A stretch of 64,000 bases of DNA from Pachyrhynchus sulphureomaculatus. Its lineage: Eukaryota > Arthropoda > Insecta > Coleoptera > Curculionidae. The position numbers and the translations under genes were made by a program. Shown here in pieces: positions 41,387 to 53,106 of this stretch (positions within the stretch are counted from its first letter, which is position 1; each line of letters opens with the position of its first letter). The notes beneath the pieces are model-generated. The model was not told the DNA's origin and ran no database searches. It saw only the letters and a program-made list of their open reading frames with translations. The stretch is taken from positions 52,376,826 to 52,440,825 of the forward strand of contig CM032448.1 of NCBI GenBank assembly GCA_019049505.1. Direction: 5' to 3'.

Positions 41387-41851
41387 CTATCGTCCACATA
41401 CGCGAACGTCTCGCTCTCCCCTAGATTGTTCATTTTGTTTAGAAGCTACTAAGTTCCACAAGTTCGGTCCCAGTTTAGAGCCCTGTGGGCATCCTCTTTC
41501 CAGCTCGATATTTTTCTGAATCGGTCCACATTCATATTCGACGTCTCTATCATCTAGATAGCATAGTAGAATATTGTATATGTGTTTAGAGGTGTTTTTC
41601 ATTTTGAGTGAGTTCATAATCGACGGCCACCAGACGAGGAATATTGTCACGTTGTATTTGTACTGTTTACTTTTGTTATTATCTATCACTTTGGTGATTA
41701 TGTTTTCGGTACATTTACCTTTAATGAACCCATATTGTTTTTCATGATGCCAATTATACTCTGCTACTTCTACTTCTTCTCCTATTAACTGGAGCTTTAT
41801 AAAATGTTCTAGCGCCTTGCCCAGAATGGGCACTAGCGTAATCGGTCGCAA
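41387..41851 (-). pseudogene. R1-like reverse transcriptase fragment
   Basis: It shows 'MRPITLVPILGKALEHFIKL', 'KQYGFIKGKCTENIITKVID' and 'RGCPQGSKLGPNLWN'. Between them 'VTIFLVWWPSIMNSL' lacks the D..GAFD motif A, so a small deletion has removed a catalytic Asp. The YADD block is outside this frame. Confidence 0.72.
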
Positions 41852-42915
41852 CTAGCAAATTTCATCTTCTTTTTTGTCCGGTTTTGGGATCGTAATCAAT
41901 TTGCCACTTTTCCATAAAATCGGAAAATGCGCTAGCCTGAAGCACTGGTCACATTGTCAGATATAATTACGGCCGTGGTTCTTATCACTATACCCGGAAT
42001 ACCATCTATCCCGCATGCTTTTTTAATATCCATATTTATCAAATAGTTCTCAATATCTGCACGCTCCAGATCAACTCTCGGCGCGTTATCGAAGCCCACA
42101 AACTGTTGCATCTGATCCCCAATTATAGCTTGTTCAGCCGTACTATGTCGGAGTCATCTCTAGGAAAAAATTCCTCTAGTATTTTATTGGCTGTTTCTTC
42201 GAAGTTTTTACACTTCCTGATGTTGCCTTGTTCGTCTGAATATGTATTAGATTGTCCTTATGTTTGTGTTTTTTAGCTGCTAATTTTTAAGGTAAACTCC
42301 ATGGATTCGTCTTCAGATTCTCTTCGACAAATCTATTCCACGATCTATTTTTACTTTTATGCAATTTCGACTTAAATTTCGCACTGGTTTGTTCATATAT
42401 AGTCGTATGTGCAACTTTAACTACATCGTTACTTTTCCTCTGATACAATCCCTGTCTCTATTCAGTTTGACTTTTAGCCGTCGATCTTGTCATTCCATCA
42501 TATTGGCTTATTTCTGAATACTTTTCTTTTGGTGACACGTTCCTCTGTTATTTCTTTCAATAGGTCGGTTAGCGCCTGTACCCTTCTCTCTAGGTTCGTG
42601 ATGTGCAGTCCCAAATGATGTTCCTTTCCATTTCGTTTAATCCTTATATAGCCATATCCATATCTTTATCTGTGTTTATTTTGTCCTTGACTAAAACGAA
42701 CTGATTAGTTTCCAATATTGTTGTTGTACTTATTTCATACGAGATCAGTCTGTGATCGTTTAATGTATCCTCGTGTACACGCCACTTCAACACTATCTAT
42801 TATCTCATTTGTGCCGAATGTTACGTCTATGTTACTTTTACTGTGCACACTTTCGTATGTGGACAGATTACTAGATCATTATAGTATCTCCTCTTGCATC
42901 TTGCCTTTCTGAGTG

Positions 42916-43416
42916 TCATGCTCTGTGGTGTGCGTTTGTGTCCGCACCTATTAGGTAGGGGCAACCTATGCGTTTCTGCGACACTATTTCGCTTATGGTG
43001 TTTAGTTCATTCTCAATATTAAAATCATTATTTGGGAGCCAGTAGCAACTGCTTAGCAGTATATTTTCGTCGCGTTTATTGGTGATAAGCGCAGTAGTAA
43101 TGTATTCTTCACAGAATTGACTTAATCTCATCGCCTTAATCGTAAGATTTATAATTATACATGTCTTAAATCTGGTTTTGTGGTCGTTAATAATTATCCT
43201 TAACTTGCTCGTCGAATATTGAATTCTAAATTTATTCTCCGTAGTTTGACTACAATACGGGTCTTGGATCAGCAAAACGTCTATATTTTCCTTAACGGCC
43301 TGATCGATTGCTACTATTGTAGCGTTAGGGTCGTGATGTAAATTTTGCTGTGCTATTTTTGAATTCTTTCCTCTGGAATTGTTTATATTAGTGTTATATG
43401 TCATCTTCGTTGCCAA
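42916..43416 (-). pseudogene. R1-like endonuclease fragment
   Basis: 'KIAQQNLHHDPNATIVAIDQ' (catalytic Asn), 'NIDVLLIQDPYC' (Glu replaced by Gln-Asp-Pro as in R1 types) and 'CPYLIGADTNAHH' (DxNA core). The SDH end is missing; the frame stops at 42916. Confidence 0.7.
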
Positions 43417-43652
43417 AATCGATGTTAGCTACGAATAGTTCCATCCTTCTTTTATATGCTAGACATTTACTGTATTCAATTTTAGCTCTTACACAAAGAA
43501 CGCATTTCTGCGCCTTATTTTTATCTCTTTTTAAGCAGTTTCTTGTATCGTGCTCTTCCGCGCAGTGCCTGCATGCTGTTTTCTGGTTGCATTTGTTAGC
43601 AGTATGCCATATCCTTGACAGTTATAGCATTTCGTTAAGTATATCTTATCCT

Positions 43653-44015
43653 CTATTTTACACGAATGCCATCCGATAAATTTTGTTTTTTCTTTTGAGT
43701 AAAATTTTCCTCATGTATGTTGGAATTTACCCCGATTGCCCAGTGGACATAGTGTCTGTCTCTGGGACCGAACTTATAGGGCGGTTTGATTATTGCGCCT
43801 TCTTCCACGTAAATATCCCTTGCCAAGTTTTCGTTATTGATTTCGGCCGGTACGTTGTAGATTGTCAGTCTAGGATTAACCTTGCCCACTTGTTTTAATG
43901 CAATACTTAATTCTTTTAGCTCTGGTGAGTTTTTGAGCTTTTCATAGCAATTGTCACTCGATTCAAATATGACGTTGATATCTCTGTGTACAAATTTTAT
44001 CCGGTTTAAAACCAA
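43653..44015 (-). pseudogene. R1-like ORF1 fragment
   Basis: 'NPRLTIYNVPAEINNENLAR' is the RRM-like RNA-binding block common to R1 and I ORF1 proteins, followed by 'HYVHWAIGVN'. A broken cysteine-knuckle region follows to 43430 in other frames. Confidence 0.6.
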
Positions 44016-44604
44016 GTCTGCTTGGTTTTATATTATGTTTTATTTTCTTGAGCAAGTCCTCTCCCTTGATGGCTTTACTTTTATCCAGTTAACAATTATT
44101 CTCACTAAAATTGAAGACATTCTGGCCAACCATAATAAAGACTAAAAGGAATATTTAAAAATAATATTGATGAAAGCATCGATTATATACGAGAAAGCAA
44201 AAATATTACTTGCTGAGCATTTATTATCAGAAAGTACTTGAAGAAGCATTAGATTTAATAAAGGAATATTCGAATCATCCCAACGTAGCCTTTTTACATA
44301 CGAGAATTCCCCTCAGGGGCTAGGGTAGTTTTACTGCTCTATTACGGGGAGTGACGACCCCGAGGTACCCAAGTTTCTTTGTGTCGTATGGTTCAATCCC
44401 GTTTGTCTGTCCTGTCACTTAAGTGTATAGCGCAATCTCAAGCTGTTAGAGACCGTGGCGAGGAGATGCATGACCCTGCGCTTAGAAGGGTCGCGAACGG
44501 TTCCCTCGGATACCGGGCAACCTCCGTTGAAATGAGCCTTACCCCAGTAACCGAGCTCTGCTGGGGCGAACCAGAATATTTCTCAGGATTCTCGTGGGAA
44601 CACA

Positions 44605-45870
44605 ATGAATTTTAACCTCAACCCAATTAATTACCCCCCAATTACCGGTCAAAAAAGACCGAGAATAGATTCTAATCCAAACTTACCTCTACCCAATATC
44701 TATGACAGATTCTACAAAATTACTAGAGAGAATGGCTCATTTGCAAATACATCACCCTTTTTACTACATAAAGCTCTACAGGCAACTTTTGGTCCCTTGA
44801 AGGACACAAGAAAAATCGCAGATGGATCCATCTTAATCGAAGTAGAAAATGAAAAACCTAGATCATCGCCAAAAACTTAACAAAACTCCATGATTTTGAC
44901 GTAATCTCTGCTGCACACAAGACACTCAACGTCATAAAGGGAGTCATCACTTGCCATGATCTTCAACATTGTTCCGATGAGGAAATTTTGGAGAACTTGA
45001 AGGAACAGGGAGTAGTAGATATCTATCGTATCCCACAAAGAAAAGAAAGCAAAAAGCCCTCCTACAACTTCGTCTTAACTTTCAAATTACACCAACTGCC
45101 AACCAGGATACATGCGGGTTGGTACTCCATTCGGGTCAGACCCTATTTTCCGCAGCCAATGAGATGCTTTGCCTGCCAAAGATTCGGACACACGGCAGCC
45201 AAATGCACATTTGACCCCTTATGCTCTTGTTGTGGACATAATCTACATCTAGAAGCTCAATGTTCTAAAACTCCCAAGTGTATAAACTGCGAAGAATCAC
45301 ATTCACCAAGATACAGGGATGCTCTAAATACAAAACAGAATTTGAGTCATGAAAATCAAAACTACGGAAAAGATCAACTACTTTGAAGCCAAGCGAAAGT
45401 ATTTGGCCCTTCACCCCCTTCAGACTTCACTTTTTAGTACCATAACCAAGGGCTCTAGACCCAAAATGGTGAATGCCTCCACACAGTGTGACCTTGCCAC
45501 ACTGCCACCTTCCCCTTCCCCTGACCATCCCAAAAAAACCTCTCCCCCATCCAATTCCTCCCTCCCCTCCCCCTCTCCCCCCCCCCTTCCTGAAATCAAA
45601 AAACCTCACAACTCTAAACCTCCTTCCTCCACCCTTTCCCAGCCTTCTACCCATTCCCAGACATCCTCCAACCCCCCCCCCCCCCCCCCCCCCCCCACTC
45701 CAAACTCTCTCACAACCGCCCCACCAACTCCTCCCTAAAACCTTACAACAAGAAAACACCAATATCATTCGGCTAAACCCTCGCCGAATAGCTCCAATGA
45801 GTCCATCTTGGATATAAATCTAACAGACTGCATCATGGATTCAGATTTCTCTCAATCTTCCAATACTAAA
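44605..45870 (+). pseudogene. L-A ORF1, Gag-like protein (frame breaks)
   Basis: The ATG at 44605 starts 'MNFNLNPINYPPITGQKRPR', matching L-B ORF1. Frames 44605-44880, 44988-45386 and 45349-45760 carry the protein. 'PSYNFVLTFKLHQLP' is the RRM-like block. Knuckles are 'CFACQRFGHTAAKC' and 'CSCCGHNLHLEAQC'. A Pro-rich tail contains 25 consecutive C at 45672-45696. Breaks are near 44865, 45330 and the C run. The last part near 45800 reads 'SSNSSNESILDIN'-like sequence as in L-B. Confidence 0.72.
45672..45696. repeat. poly-C homopolymer (25 C)
   Basis: Run of 25 C in a Pro-rich coding region of L-A ORF1. Confidence 0.95.
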
Positions 45871-45881
45871 TAAAAAAAAAA

Positions 45882-47658
45882 GTGAATTCTTCCTCAACTA
45901 CACTCTTCTCCATTTTACAATGGAATATGAATGGGTTTTCACAAAGGAAAGAGGACCTCTCAATCCTAACCAAACAATTCAAGCCATTAATAATGCCATT
46001 CCGAGAAACAAACTTTAAACCCAATTCCCAAACAAAACTCAAACACTACAATGCCGTTCTCAAATGCAGAGACGGCAACAACAAAGCATCTGGAGGGGTG
46101 GCACTATATGTCCACTCCTCTCTTGACTTCACACAGATCCCCTTGGAATCTCCTTTGGAAACGATTGTGATCAGGGTAACTCTTCCTTCCCATCTTACTA
46201 TATACAATTTTTATTTGCCCCCATCCATTCCTATAACCCTCAACACTCTCTCTGACCTAGTTTATAAGCTCCCTCCGCCGATCTTGCTGCAATACGATCT
46301 CCCCCAGAGGCGGAATAGTCGAGGATCTAATCATAACTCACAATCTTATTTTACTAAACCACCATACCCCCACCTTCATAAGTTCTTCCTCAGGCTCCTT
46401 CTTCACCTTGGATCTAGCCCTGTGCAGGCCATCTCTGTCGTCTCTCTTGGAATGGGACACAGCCTCAGACACCTATGGCAGCGGCCATTTCCCTGTAATA
46501 ATCCGACACCCTAACCCCAACCCTCCTAAATCTCTAGAAAACAATGATAACCTCATCAAATGGAACCTGTCTAAAGCAAATTGGGACTCCTTTTCTTCCC
46601 TCGTCAATCCGCCCCTCTTCCCATAACAGATATCAACGATTTTTTGCGAAGTTACATCGATTCAACCTTTCCTCTGCCCACAAATCTATCCCTAAACTAG
46701 TCCTGAATCACAACAGACCCCCTGTACCCTGGTGGTCTGAAGAATGTGCAAATGCCCTCAAAGACAGGAAAAAAGCCTTAAACGCATTCAAACATCACCC
46801 CTCTCCTGCAAATTTTGTAAGCTATAAAAAAATGAGGGCCAGAGCAAGGAGAATCGTCAAATTAGCTAAAACTGAATCCTGGAACAAATTTGTCTCCAAT
46901 ATTATATCCCCAATTACATCTGCCGACCTATGGACTGCAGTAATCGCATTCCCACTATTTCCATCAATAATTCTTTTACCACTGACCATTCTGAGATTTT
47001 CAATGGACTAGCCTCCTACTTCCACACCAAATTTACTCAACTTCCTCATTCTACCCCCATCAACATCAATGATTTTAACACCAAACAATCTCTTCCATAC
47101 AATTCCCCTTTCTCTTTTCAAGAACTCCAGGAAGCCTTAAACAACATGAAACATTCTGCCCCAGGACCAGACAACATTCATCCGGACATGATCAAACATG
47201 TCCCTTATGATATGTTTCTCTCTCTACTCACATTTTACAATCACATATGGTTACAGGCTGAATTCCCTTCTTCCTGGTTACTCTCAACAATAATCCCCAT
47301 CCATAAACCAGGCAAACCCAGAACATCTTTGAGTAGCTACCGCCGTATATCACTAACGAACCATCTTTGTAAACTGCTCGAACGCGTGGTATTAGCTCGC
47401 CTGACCTGGATAATCGAAACCAAAGAACTTTTGTCCCCAGTTCAATATGGCTTTCGGAAACACCGTTCCGCAATGGACCACCTCGCATCATTAGAAACTG
47501 ACATCAGACGTTCCTTTTCTAACAATAATCACACCCTTTTAATCTCCTTGGATCTCTCTTCAGCATTCGACATAACCAATAAAAACATTATCATTGCTCA
47601 GTTGTTTTCAGCGGGTCTCAGAGGGGCCCTACCTAAATTTTTAAACCGGCCACCTTAA
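45882..47658 (+). pseudogene. L-A ORF2, endonuclease and partial RT (frame breaks)
   Basis: The endonuclease begins 'FSILQWNMNGFSQRKEDL' and continues with 'GGVALYVHSSLDF'. Frames break near 46270 (where the GDFNAH core should be) and near 46430. 46544-47011 covers the linker ('PPVPWWSEECANALKDRKKA'). 46930-47658 is the RT start with 'SAPGPDNIHPDMIKHVP', 'YRRISLTNHLCKLLERV', 'YGFRKHRSAMDHL' and motif A 'SLDLSSAFD'. It is truncated after this. ORF2 has no ATG at the expected start; GTG follows the ORF1 stop. Confidence 0.75.
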
Positions 47659-47669
47659 TCGTTTCCGGC

Positions 47670-48560
47670 GGTTTTTGCTGTGTAGTAGCGGTCACGCCCG
47701 CGTACGTTGATGTGGTGCTAATAGAGATCTTTTCGTGTTCCCTTATTTCTTTGAGCATTATCGTGTGCTCATTTAGGGCCTTATTTTTTAGGCATTTTTT
47801 CCGGCGTATCCGTTAAAATGGCTCTTTCTTATACGTCGTCTGATTGTTGTCTGGATTCTTGGCGATGCTTTTGGCAAAGTTTTCACAAGTTCGGGAGAGA
47901 ATGTCACGGAATCTGGTATGGCCCTGCTTGTTCATCATAATTTGCTGACACTGGCATGTTGAAGGGCTTTGGCTGTTCATCCTTTTGCATCGATATAGGA
48001 ATGTAAGATGACCCTTCTTGTTCATTGTTTGGCGTTGTATCTGAGATGTACGAAGGCCCCGGAAGCACTGAAGCTTAGATGTTCGAGGGCCCTGGCTGAG
48101 GCTCTTCTTCCGTTAAATAACGTGTTGTGATGAAGTGTCTGTAAACGGGCGTTTGGTAACTGAAGAAGGCGCAAAATCTTCCTCTGTAAACACATCAGGA
48201 TCAAAAGGGCAAATTCCAGCTTTCTTGAATGTGATTATGATGTTTACAGGGGTTGCTGCTTGAGGCCAAGCTGTTTTTGCGATTCAGGGTATTTCATAAA
48301 TCGACATTGTTTTATTTGGATTGCTACAGAGCCATGTTTCTTCGGTCTTAGCACAATATGATTTAAATGGTCCTTTTACGCCAACATCAAGAGGCTGTAA
48401 ACGATGTGTGCAATGAGAATGATAACATAATAATTGAGTTGGCTTTAGCTATTTCAACTACTTCGATATCGATGTGCGACGAGTGATTGTCAAGTAGCAG
48501 TAGCACTGGTTCTTCTGGGATAGGTTTCGTAAACTTAATGAAATGATCCATGTAAAATAT
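47670..48560 (-). pseudogene. pogo-type (DDE_1) transposase relic
   Basis: Broken minus-strand frames. Near 48540-48470 'EEPVLLLLDNHSSHIDIE' shows the LDNH block with the second catalytic Asp. Near 48390 an 'LQPLDVGVKGPFKSY'-type block follows, then near 48200 'SWNLPF' and a Pro-rich tail to about 47800. This order matches the C-terminal half of pogo/Tigger or jerky-like transposases in insects. Many stops; dead. It could relate to the family that mobilised the MITE at 11717, but I see no direct link. Confidence 0.6.
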
Positions 48561-48721
48561 AAAAATTATCTATTTATGTATTTTACGTAATTACTTATAA
48601 TATAATTTTTGTATTCTAAACTAGTTGTTGGTCATATCTTCTTAAATAAAGTGATTTAAACCTCTTTACCGCGTCAAGGTTACAGCCTTAAATTTTCCGT
48701 GCATGAACTTACTGATTTTTT

Positions 48722-48973
48722 TTAAACATTTTTTTCAGAACTTGTAGATTCAGAAGTAAAATATTTCTTCATGGGTCCGGTAAATGGTTTGGAACATTCC
48801 CTGTGATAACCACTTTTCGCATATTCAGTTGGTAAAATAATGTCGTTATATTTGAGGTTATGTATCTTTCTTAATTTTAAAATTGTTTGACATTTTTTCA
48901 ATGTCTCCTCAGAGAATAATAATATTTTGCCACTACTTTTCTTACAGAAAACACAAATTAATACGTCTCCCAT
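48722..48973 (-). CDS. small cysteine-containing ORF of transposon type
   Basis: 83 residues from the ATG at 48973. 'LICVFCKKSSGKILLF' gives a CxxC pair and 'SGYHRECSKPF' an HxxxC pair, forming a probable zinc site. 'NLKYNDIILPTEY' lies between them. I recall similar N-terminal modules in multi-copy arthropod ORFs of unknown function. It may be the first exon of a longer gene whose rest is lost. Confidence 0.4.
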   Translation of the reverse strand: MGDVLICVFCKKSSGKILLFSEETLKKCQTILKLRKIHNLKYNDIILPTEYAKSGYHRECSKPFTGPMKKYFTSESTSSEKNV

Positions 48974-49463
48974 GATGATATTTTATTAAAACTGAATTAA
49001 ATTTATTTCACACAACAACTGCACAAATAAAAAATAGAATGTGTACTATACGATCAATGACTGAACATAAACTGAGAAAAAAATCTGTCGTAGGGTACGA
49101 AAGATGTGTCACAAAAGACGCAGTATACCCAACTACACTCTGGTTATTATTGGAAGAGCTCTGACAGCTCCGTACTATTCCACTCCCTGCATACAACTTT
49201 CTACTTCATCATGACGGACAACAATTTATAATTCTGTAAACTATAAACTTTAAAAAAATCCAAATAGTATTTTCGTTAATTTCAGTAGTACTGCCTGATA
49301 TTATAAGGGTGACCTTTATCTACAATAATGAACACTATATTTTTAGATAACTAGTGAAACTACCATTGCGCTTAGAACGGAACGCAAATGTACTAGTGCT
49401 GACAATCGTATAGTCTCTTACAAGTAAAATTAGTTGAATTTTTGTGTATTACAAATCTAGTCC
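48974..49463. other. gene-free stretch
   Basis: No coding signal recognised. It likely contains the 3' flank of the DUF7869-type gene. Confidence 0.35.
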
Positions 49464-51340
49464 TTACTTGTCATTGTCTCTCTCTGCTTCTGTTGTTGGC
49501 CAGTTTATATCCCTATAAAAAGGCAGATGTTCTTCAGGAATATAGCGAGTAAGTTCCTTTATATCCTCAATCTTTTTAAAATTAATTGGCACCTTACCCA
49601 AATCATAGGCTCTTTCTAGAGGAAGTGTCACCAAACTTGTATTTCGTTTATTTAAGTTAAAGATATGCTCATTCAAATCATCAATAAAACTACGGCATTT
49701 TACAATCCCTGGGAAATCTTTGGAAAAAGTGAAATGCCTGTAAGACAATATCCCAAAATGTAGTTTGCTGTTGCGTGGAAGATTTGCACGTTTAGTACCC
49801 TTTGAAATTACATTTTTTTCGTAAAACGATGGCCACCAAGCTTTACAATCTAAAACATCTTCACTAGAAATTCTTTGTACGAACGTTTTCCCATATGAAA
49901 AAGAATTCGCTATTAACTTCACGTATTGTTTGGGTAAATAAACCCTGTCAAGACGCTTCACTTTTTTCTTCACTACCCCAAAATTCCTATCATTGGGCAT
50001 AAATGAGTGCCTTCTCACAGGTACGCAATAATGGCTTTTTTTGAATCTGTTTGTCAAGGCGCATAGCAACCTAATAAAAGTATGGTTGCGGTTTTGTCCC
50101 GCACATGAGTCTGAAAAAATATACAACTCAGTCACATGATCGCTGACGTACTTTTCTATATAATCCACTCTCATGGAAAACACCCTATTGGGCCCCTTGT
50201 GTGCCAGCCCTTCGTGGTACTCATAAAACACTGACGTATCATCTCCTAAGCTGTAAATATTAAGAATATTTACCCTTAACTGTCTAAAGTAAGACACTTC
50301 CTGTACAGGGATATTCGGTAAGGGCAAATTTTGCATAAAATCCATTGTAATTCCAGCTACGTCTTTCCTTGCCTTTGCCAACAGTTTAACAGCCTCCATT
50401 TTTTTTATAAAACTTCCCAGCTCTTCGTTTGTGGACAACGAGTTTAGCTTCAGCAGCCTTTTTGGAACTATCGCGGAGTGAGTTGCTGTTAATTTTTGTT
50501 TTAAATTCCTCACATATTGAACATACGTCTTTTTGAGGCCTGCCAAACTGAATATTAAAATTTTCTCTAAAATACTTTCCATAGTAGGGGTAAGTTATTT
50601 TAGACAATGGAAACGTCTCCTAGAAAAGGCCGAACATGATGCGTACGTTCAAGTCTGAACTCAAATACTGTTACTCCCTACTGGAATAATGAGTTTGCTT
50701 GGTTGGGAAGCTTAAAATATGCTGGTCTAACGCGGAGATTTCGTCAATGGGCATCCTGATTTCTCTTTATTTGGTTTGTACCTCTGAGATCTTTAGGAGA
50801 TTTACTTGCTACTAGCAGTTGACATAATCGCCTAACTTTCTTAGTCGACGTTGAATGTAATGATATAAAAGCACGTTTACAAACCTTTATGTCATTTACA
50901 GTAAACTCAAAGTTACATACTTTTTCGAAACATTTTTCATCCTTGTTCTTTGGTCTGCGTCTTGTAATATCCCTTTTTTTAATACAACCTTGCATAAAAA
51001 CATCTTGAGCATCTTTGGACGTCATAGCATTTAACCTTTCAATCAATGCCATCTTTTCTTCTTCAGTGAACCTATTTGTACATTGGTTGAGGCATCTGCA
51101 AACAAACAAATAATAACAATGTGAATAACTACAATAATAATCTCAATGAGCATTAGCAGAATGAAAAAGAAAAGTAACTTGTGCTTACCCACAATCTGGA
51201 CCAGATTTACGTTCGTTCACTTGGTTTCCGGAATTGTTTGTATAAGTTTTCCCTTCTAGCCGAGCATTTTTTATTACATTCCACTTATACTTGTCTTTAA
51301 TAACTATTCCTTTTCTTTTTCTACTATTATTTTCGTCCAT
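49464..51340 (-). pseudogene. DUF7869-type transposon protein, spliced, copy 2
   Basis: Exon 1 is 51340-51189 ('MDENNSRKRKGIVIKDKYKW'). Donor GTAAGC at 51188 joins acceptor TTTGCAG at 51096, and exon 2 begins at 51095 ('CLNQCTNRFTEEEK'). Exon 2 continues as a Cys/basic domain ('NFEFTVNDIKVCKRAF'), with a frame break near 50750 and two stops near 50690 and 50630. The third part has the zinc pair 'DVCSICEEFKTK' (50607-50386) and the core 'ELYIFSDSCAGQNRNHTFIR' with 'PVRRHSFMPNDRNFGVVKKK' (50582-49464, 372 residues). Order and exon plan match copy 1 at 30595-32764, but the sequences are well diverged. Role is probably a transposase; no terminal repeats seen. Confidence 0.68.
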
Positions 51341-51439
51341 ATGAAAAGATATAATAATATAAATTAGCTAATATAAATAAACGTTTACACATAAGAAAGA
51401 ACAAGATATTTTAACCACAATCTGTGTTCGTCATAGGCA

Positions 51440-52040
51440 GAATCAGGGTTAATCAGAGATGGTGATATCTATTGGGCTTGGATTTTCATTTGGAGAGTGA
51501 ATTCTTGTACTGGAACCATCATTTAGAATTGTTAATTCATAGTTGTTCAATATTTCCGCAATTTGTTTACCATTTGAATTGTTTGATTGCTGCCCCACTA
51601 TGGATGATGGGCATTTAGATCTCCCATGAATATGATATTACCATCCACTTGATTTAATATATTTTCTATATAGTTTTTTAATTCTACAGTTTGTTGTGGG
51701 ACATATGCAGTGAATATATTTAGATTCTTAATTTTTATTATTTTATGTTGTAGATTTCGAACTTGTATACTTCTGATTTGTAATTCAGAGTGTATTATGT
51801 TGTTTTTTATACATATTGCCACTCCTCCATAACCATCTTCTCTGACTTCTCTTATAATCCTGTAGCCTTGAATGTGGAAGTGGTGGTTTTGTTTTAGCCA
51901 TGTCTCATTAAACAGCATAACATCTGGGTTGTATTCCCTCAGTAAATTGATTAAGTTTGCCCTGTTATTTGTGGCATTGTGAACATCGTTAATTTTTGGT
52001 TGAATTTTGTTTATGTTTGTTTTTATTATGTATCAGAGTC
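51440..52040 (-). pseudogene. LINE L-F endonuclease fragment
   Basis: 'DVMLFNETWLKQNHHFHIQG' holds the catalytic Glu, 'GGVAICIKNN' the next block and 'IIFMGDLNAHHP' the core. A shifted frame then carries 'NDGSSTRIHS' and 'SPIDITIS', the DL(T) end of the domain. The frame starts near 52040. The RT is absent, so this is a Jockey-like LINE cut 3' of the endonuclease near 51440. Confidence 0.7.
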
Positions 52041-52319
52041 CTCCGTTTCATTGGACTCTATTGAAACTGTTTGTATTCATGTTTTCCTAAAGTTATCTGG
52101 GCATCTTTTAATTTATTCTAACAGAAAGGGCATTGTGTATTGATAGTCACTTAAATTAAATCTATTCATTGCACTATAAGGCTGATTTATACTATCTTTA
52201 AATTTTGAGGTTGATGGTTGAGTATTTTGATATAATGTTTTGGAATTATGTGTTTGATTGACACTTGTGTAGTCTGTTGTTTGAAGGCCTTTTTGTGTTC
52301 TACCGTTGAGGTAGTATAG
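52041..52319. other. gap between L-F ORF1 and ORF2
   Basis: No open frame. Probably decayed coding sequence of L-F. Confidence 0.35.
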
Positions 52320-52494
52320 TTATTTGTTATGTTTTGTTTTGTTATAGCCTTTGTCTGTAATTCGTTTTTTTGGAGGATTTTCTAGTGCATGTTGATATGT
52401 TCGTTTGTTGCTATTATTTTGTGATATTAAACGTCTGGGGGTAACGTTGATTGTTTCATTTTCTTTTACAGATTTATTTGGGAGCATTGGATAT

Positions 52495-52498
<4 letters not shown>

Positions 52499-52565
<67 letters not shown>
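52499..52565. repeat. (AT)n microsatellite
   Basis: About 33 AT units, directly beside the Penelope-like piece at 52566. Confidence 0.95.
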
Positions 52566-52570
<5 letters not shown>

Positions 52571-52790
52571 CAATCTTAGTTGGGGAACTCGGCAAGAAGG
52601 GCGTGATAAGAGATCACACAATTTTCATTAAACCAATATTTCGGTCCTGGATTGGGACCTTCTTCAGGGCAGAAATGAGAAGTGCAAAGATTTCGTTAGC
52701 CTGAATGGCCGTAGGTTATACATACAAAAGTTGTTACATATAAAAGTTGGTTAATCCATAAAATATATAAAATACACACTAAAACACTGT
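52566..52790 (-). ncRNA. Penelope-type terminal piece with degenerate hammerhead motif
   Basis: The minus strand near 52645-52675 reads CTGAAGAAGGTCCCAATCC, followed by AGGACCGAAATATTGG. This is a hammerhead-like core (CUGAAGA for CUGAUGA, stem II GGUCC/GGACC, then GAAA). Such motifs sit in the pseudo-LTRs of Penelope-like elements. The piece is about 225 bp, adjoins an AT microsatellite and has no coding sequence. The U-to-A change in the core would probably abolish cleavage. Confidence 0.45.
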
Positions 52791-53106
52791 AGACAAAATT
52801 CTAAAAACCAAATTTAAAACATGGATGTAATTGGGAACCTTGGATGTTGATAACATTGTTAATTATTTCACCTGTGACCACCACATATGGCCACCGCCAT
52901 TTAGGTTTTTTTTTTCTGAATTTTTGCGCATTATAACATAATATATTTTCATATACCATAAGTCTTTTTATATTTTTTTTGTCTGTCAAATTCTGGACAT
53001 TTTTTTGAAATACTTATGTGATCTGTACTTTTACAATGATAACATTTTTTTGTGCATTTTGTTTGTATCAATTCATTTTCATCCTTATAGGTTTCATGTG
53101 TGATTT

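Larger units (their letters stand above)
41387..44015 (-). mobile_element. decayed R1-like LINE
   Basis: Gag-like ORF1 end (44015-43653, then broken knuckle region), endonuclease (43416-42916) and RT (41851-41387) occur in order on the minus strand. The RT block 'ERGCPQGSKLGPNLWNLV' is R1-like. Large broken stretches lie between (41852-42915 is non-open). Confidence 0.72.
44308..47645 (+). mobile_element. I-clade LINE L-A (3' truncated)
   Basis: The 5' leader 44308-44604 is clearly related to the leader of L-B (58569-58818, minus), sharing CCCCTCAGGGGCTAG and TACGGGGAGTGACG near the start. ORF1 and ORF2 follow. The element stops inside RT near 47645, where unrelated sequence begins, so the 3' part is lost. 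Confidence 0.82.
52320..53100 (-). pseudogene. LINE L-F ORF1 fragments
   Basis: Near 53080-52990 the minus strand reads 'KCYHCKSTDHISISKKCPEF', a CCHC knuckle, and continues into 52989-52801. After an insertion (about 52499-52790: AT repeat plus Penelope-like piece), 52490-52320 carries a basic Lys/Asn-rich segment ('ENPPKKRITDKGYN'). The order fits an ORF1 upstream of the endonuclease at 51440-52040. Confidence 0.5.

Noticed and set aside
45427..45817. Gly-rich and Pro-rich frames around the C run
   Set aside because: They are other-frame readings of the Pro-rich tail of LINE ORF1.
52320..52595. Tyr-Ile repeat protein
   Set aside because: Its N-terminal part is the AT microsatellite. Only the basic tail is treated as LINE ORF1 remnant.
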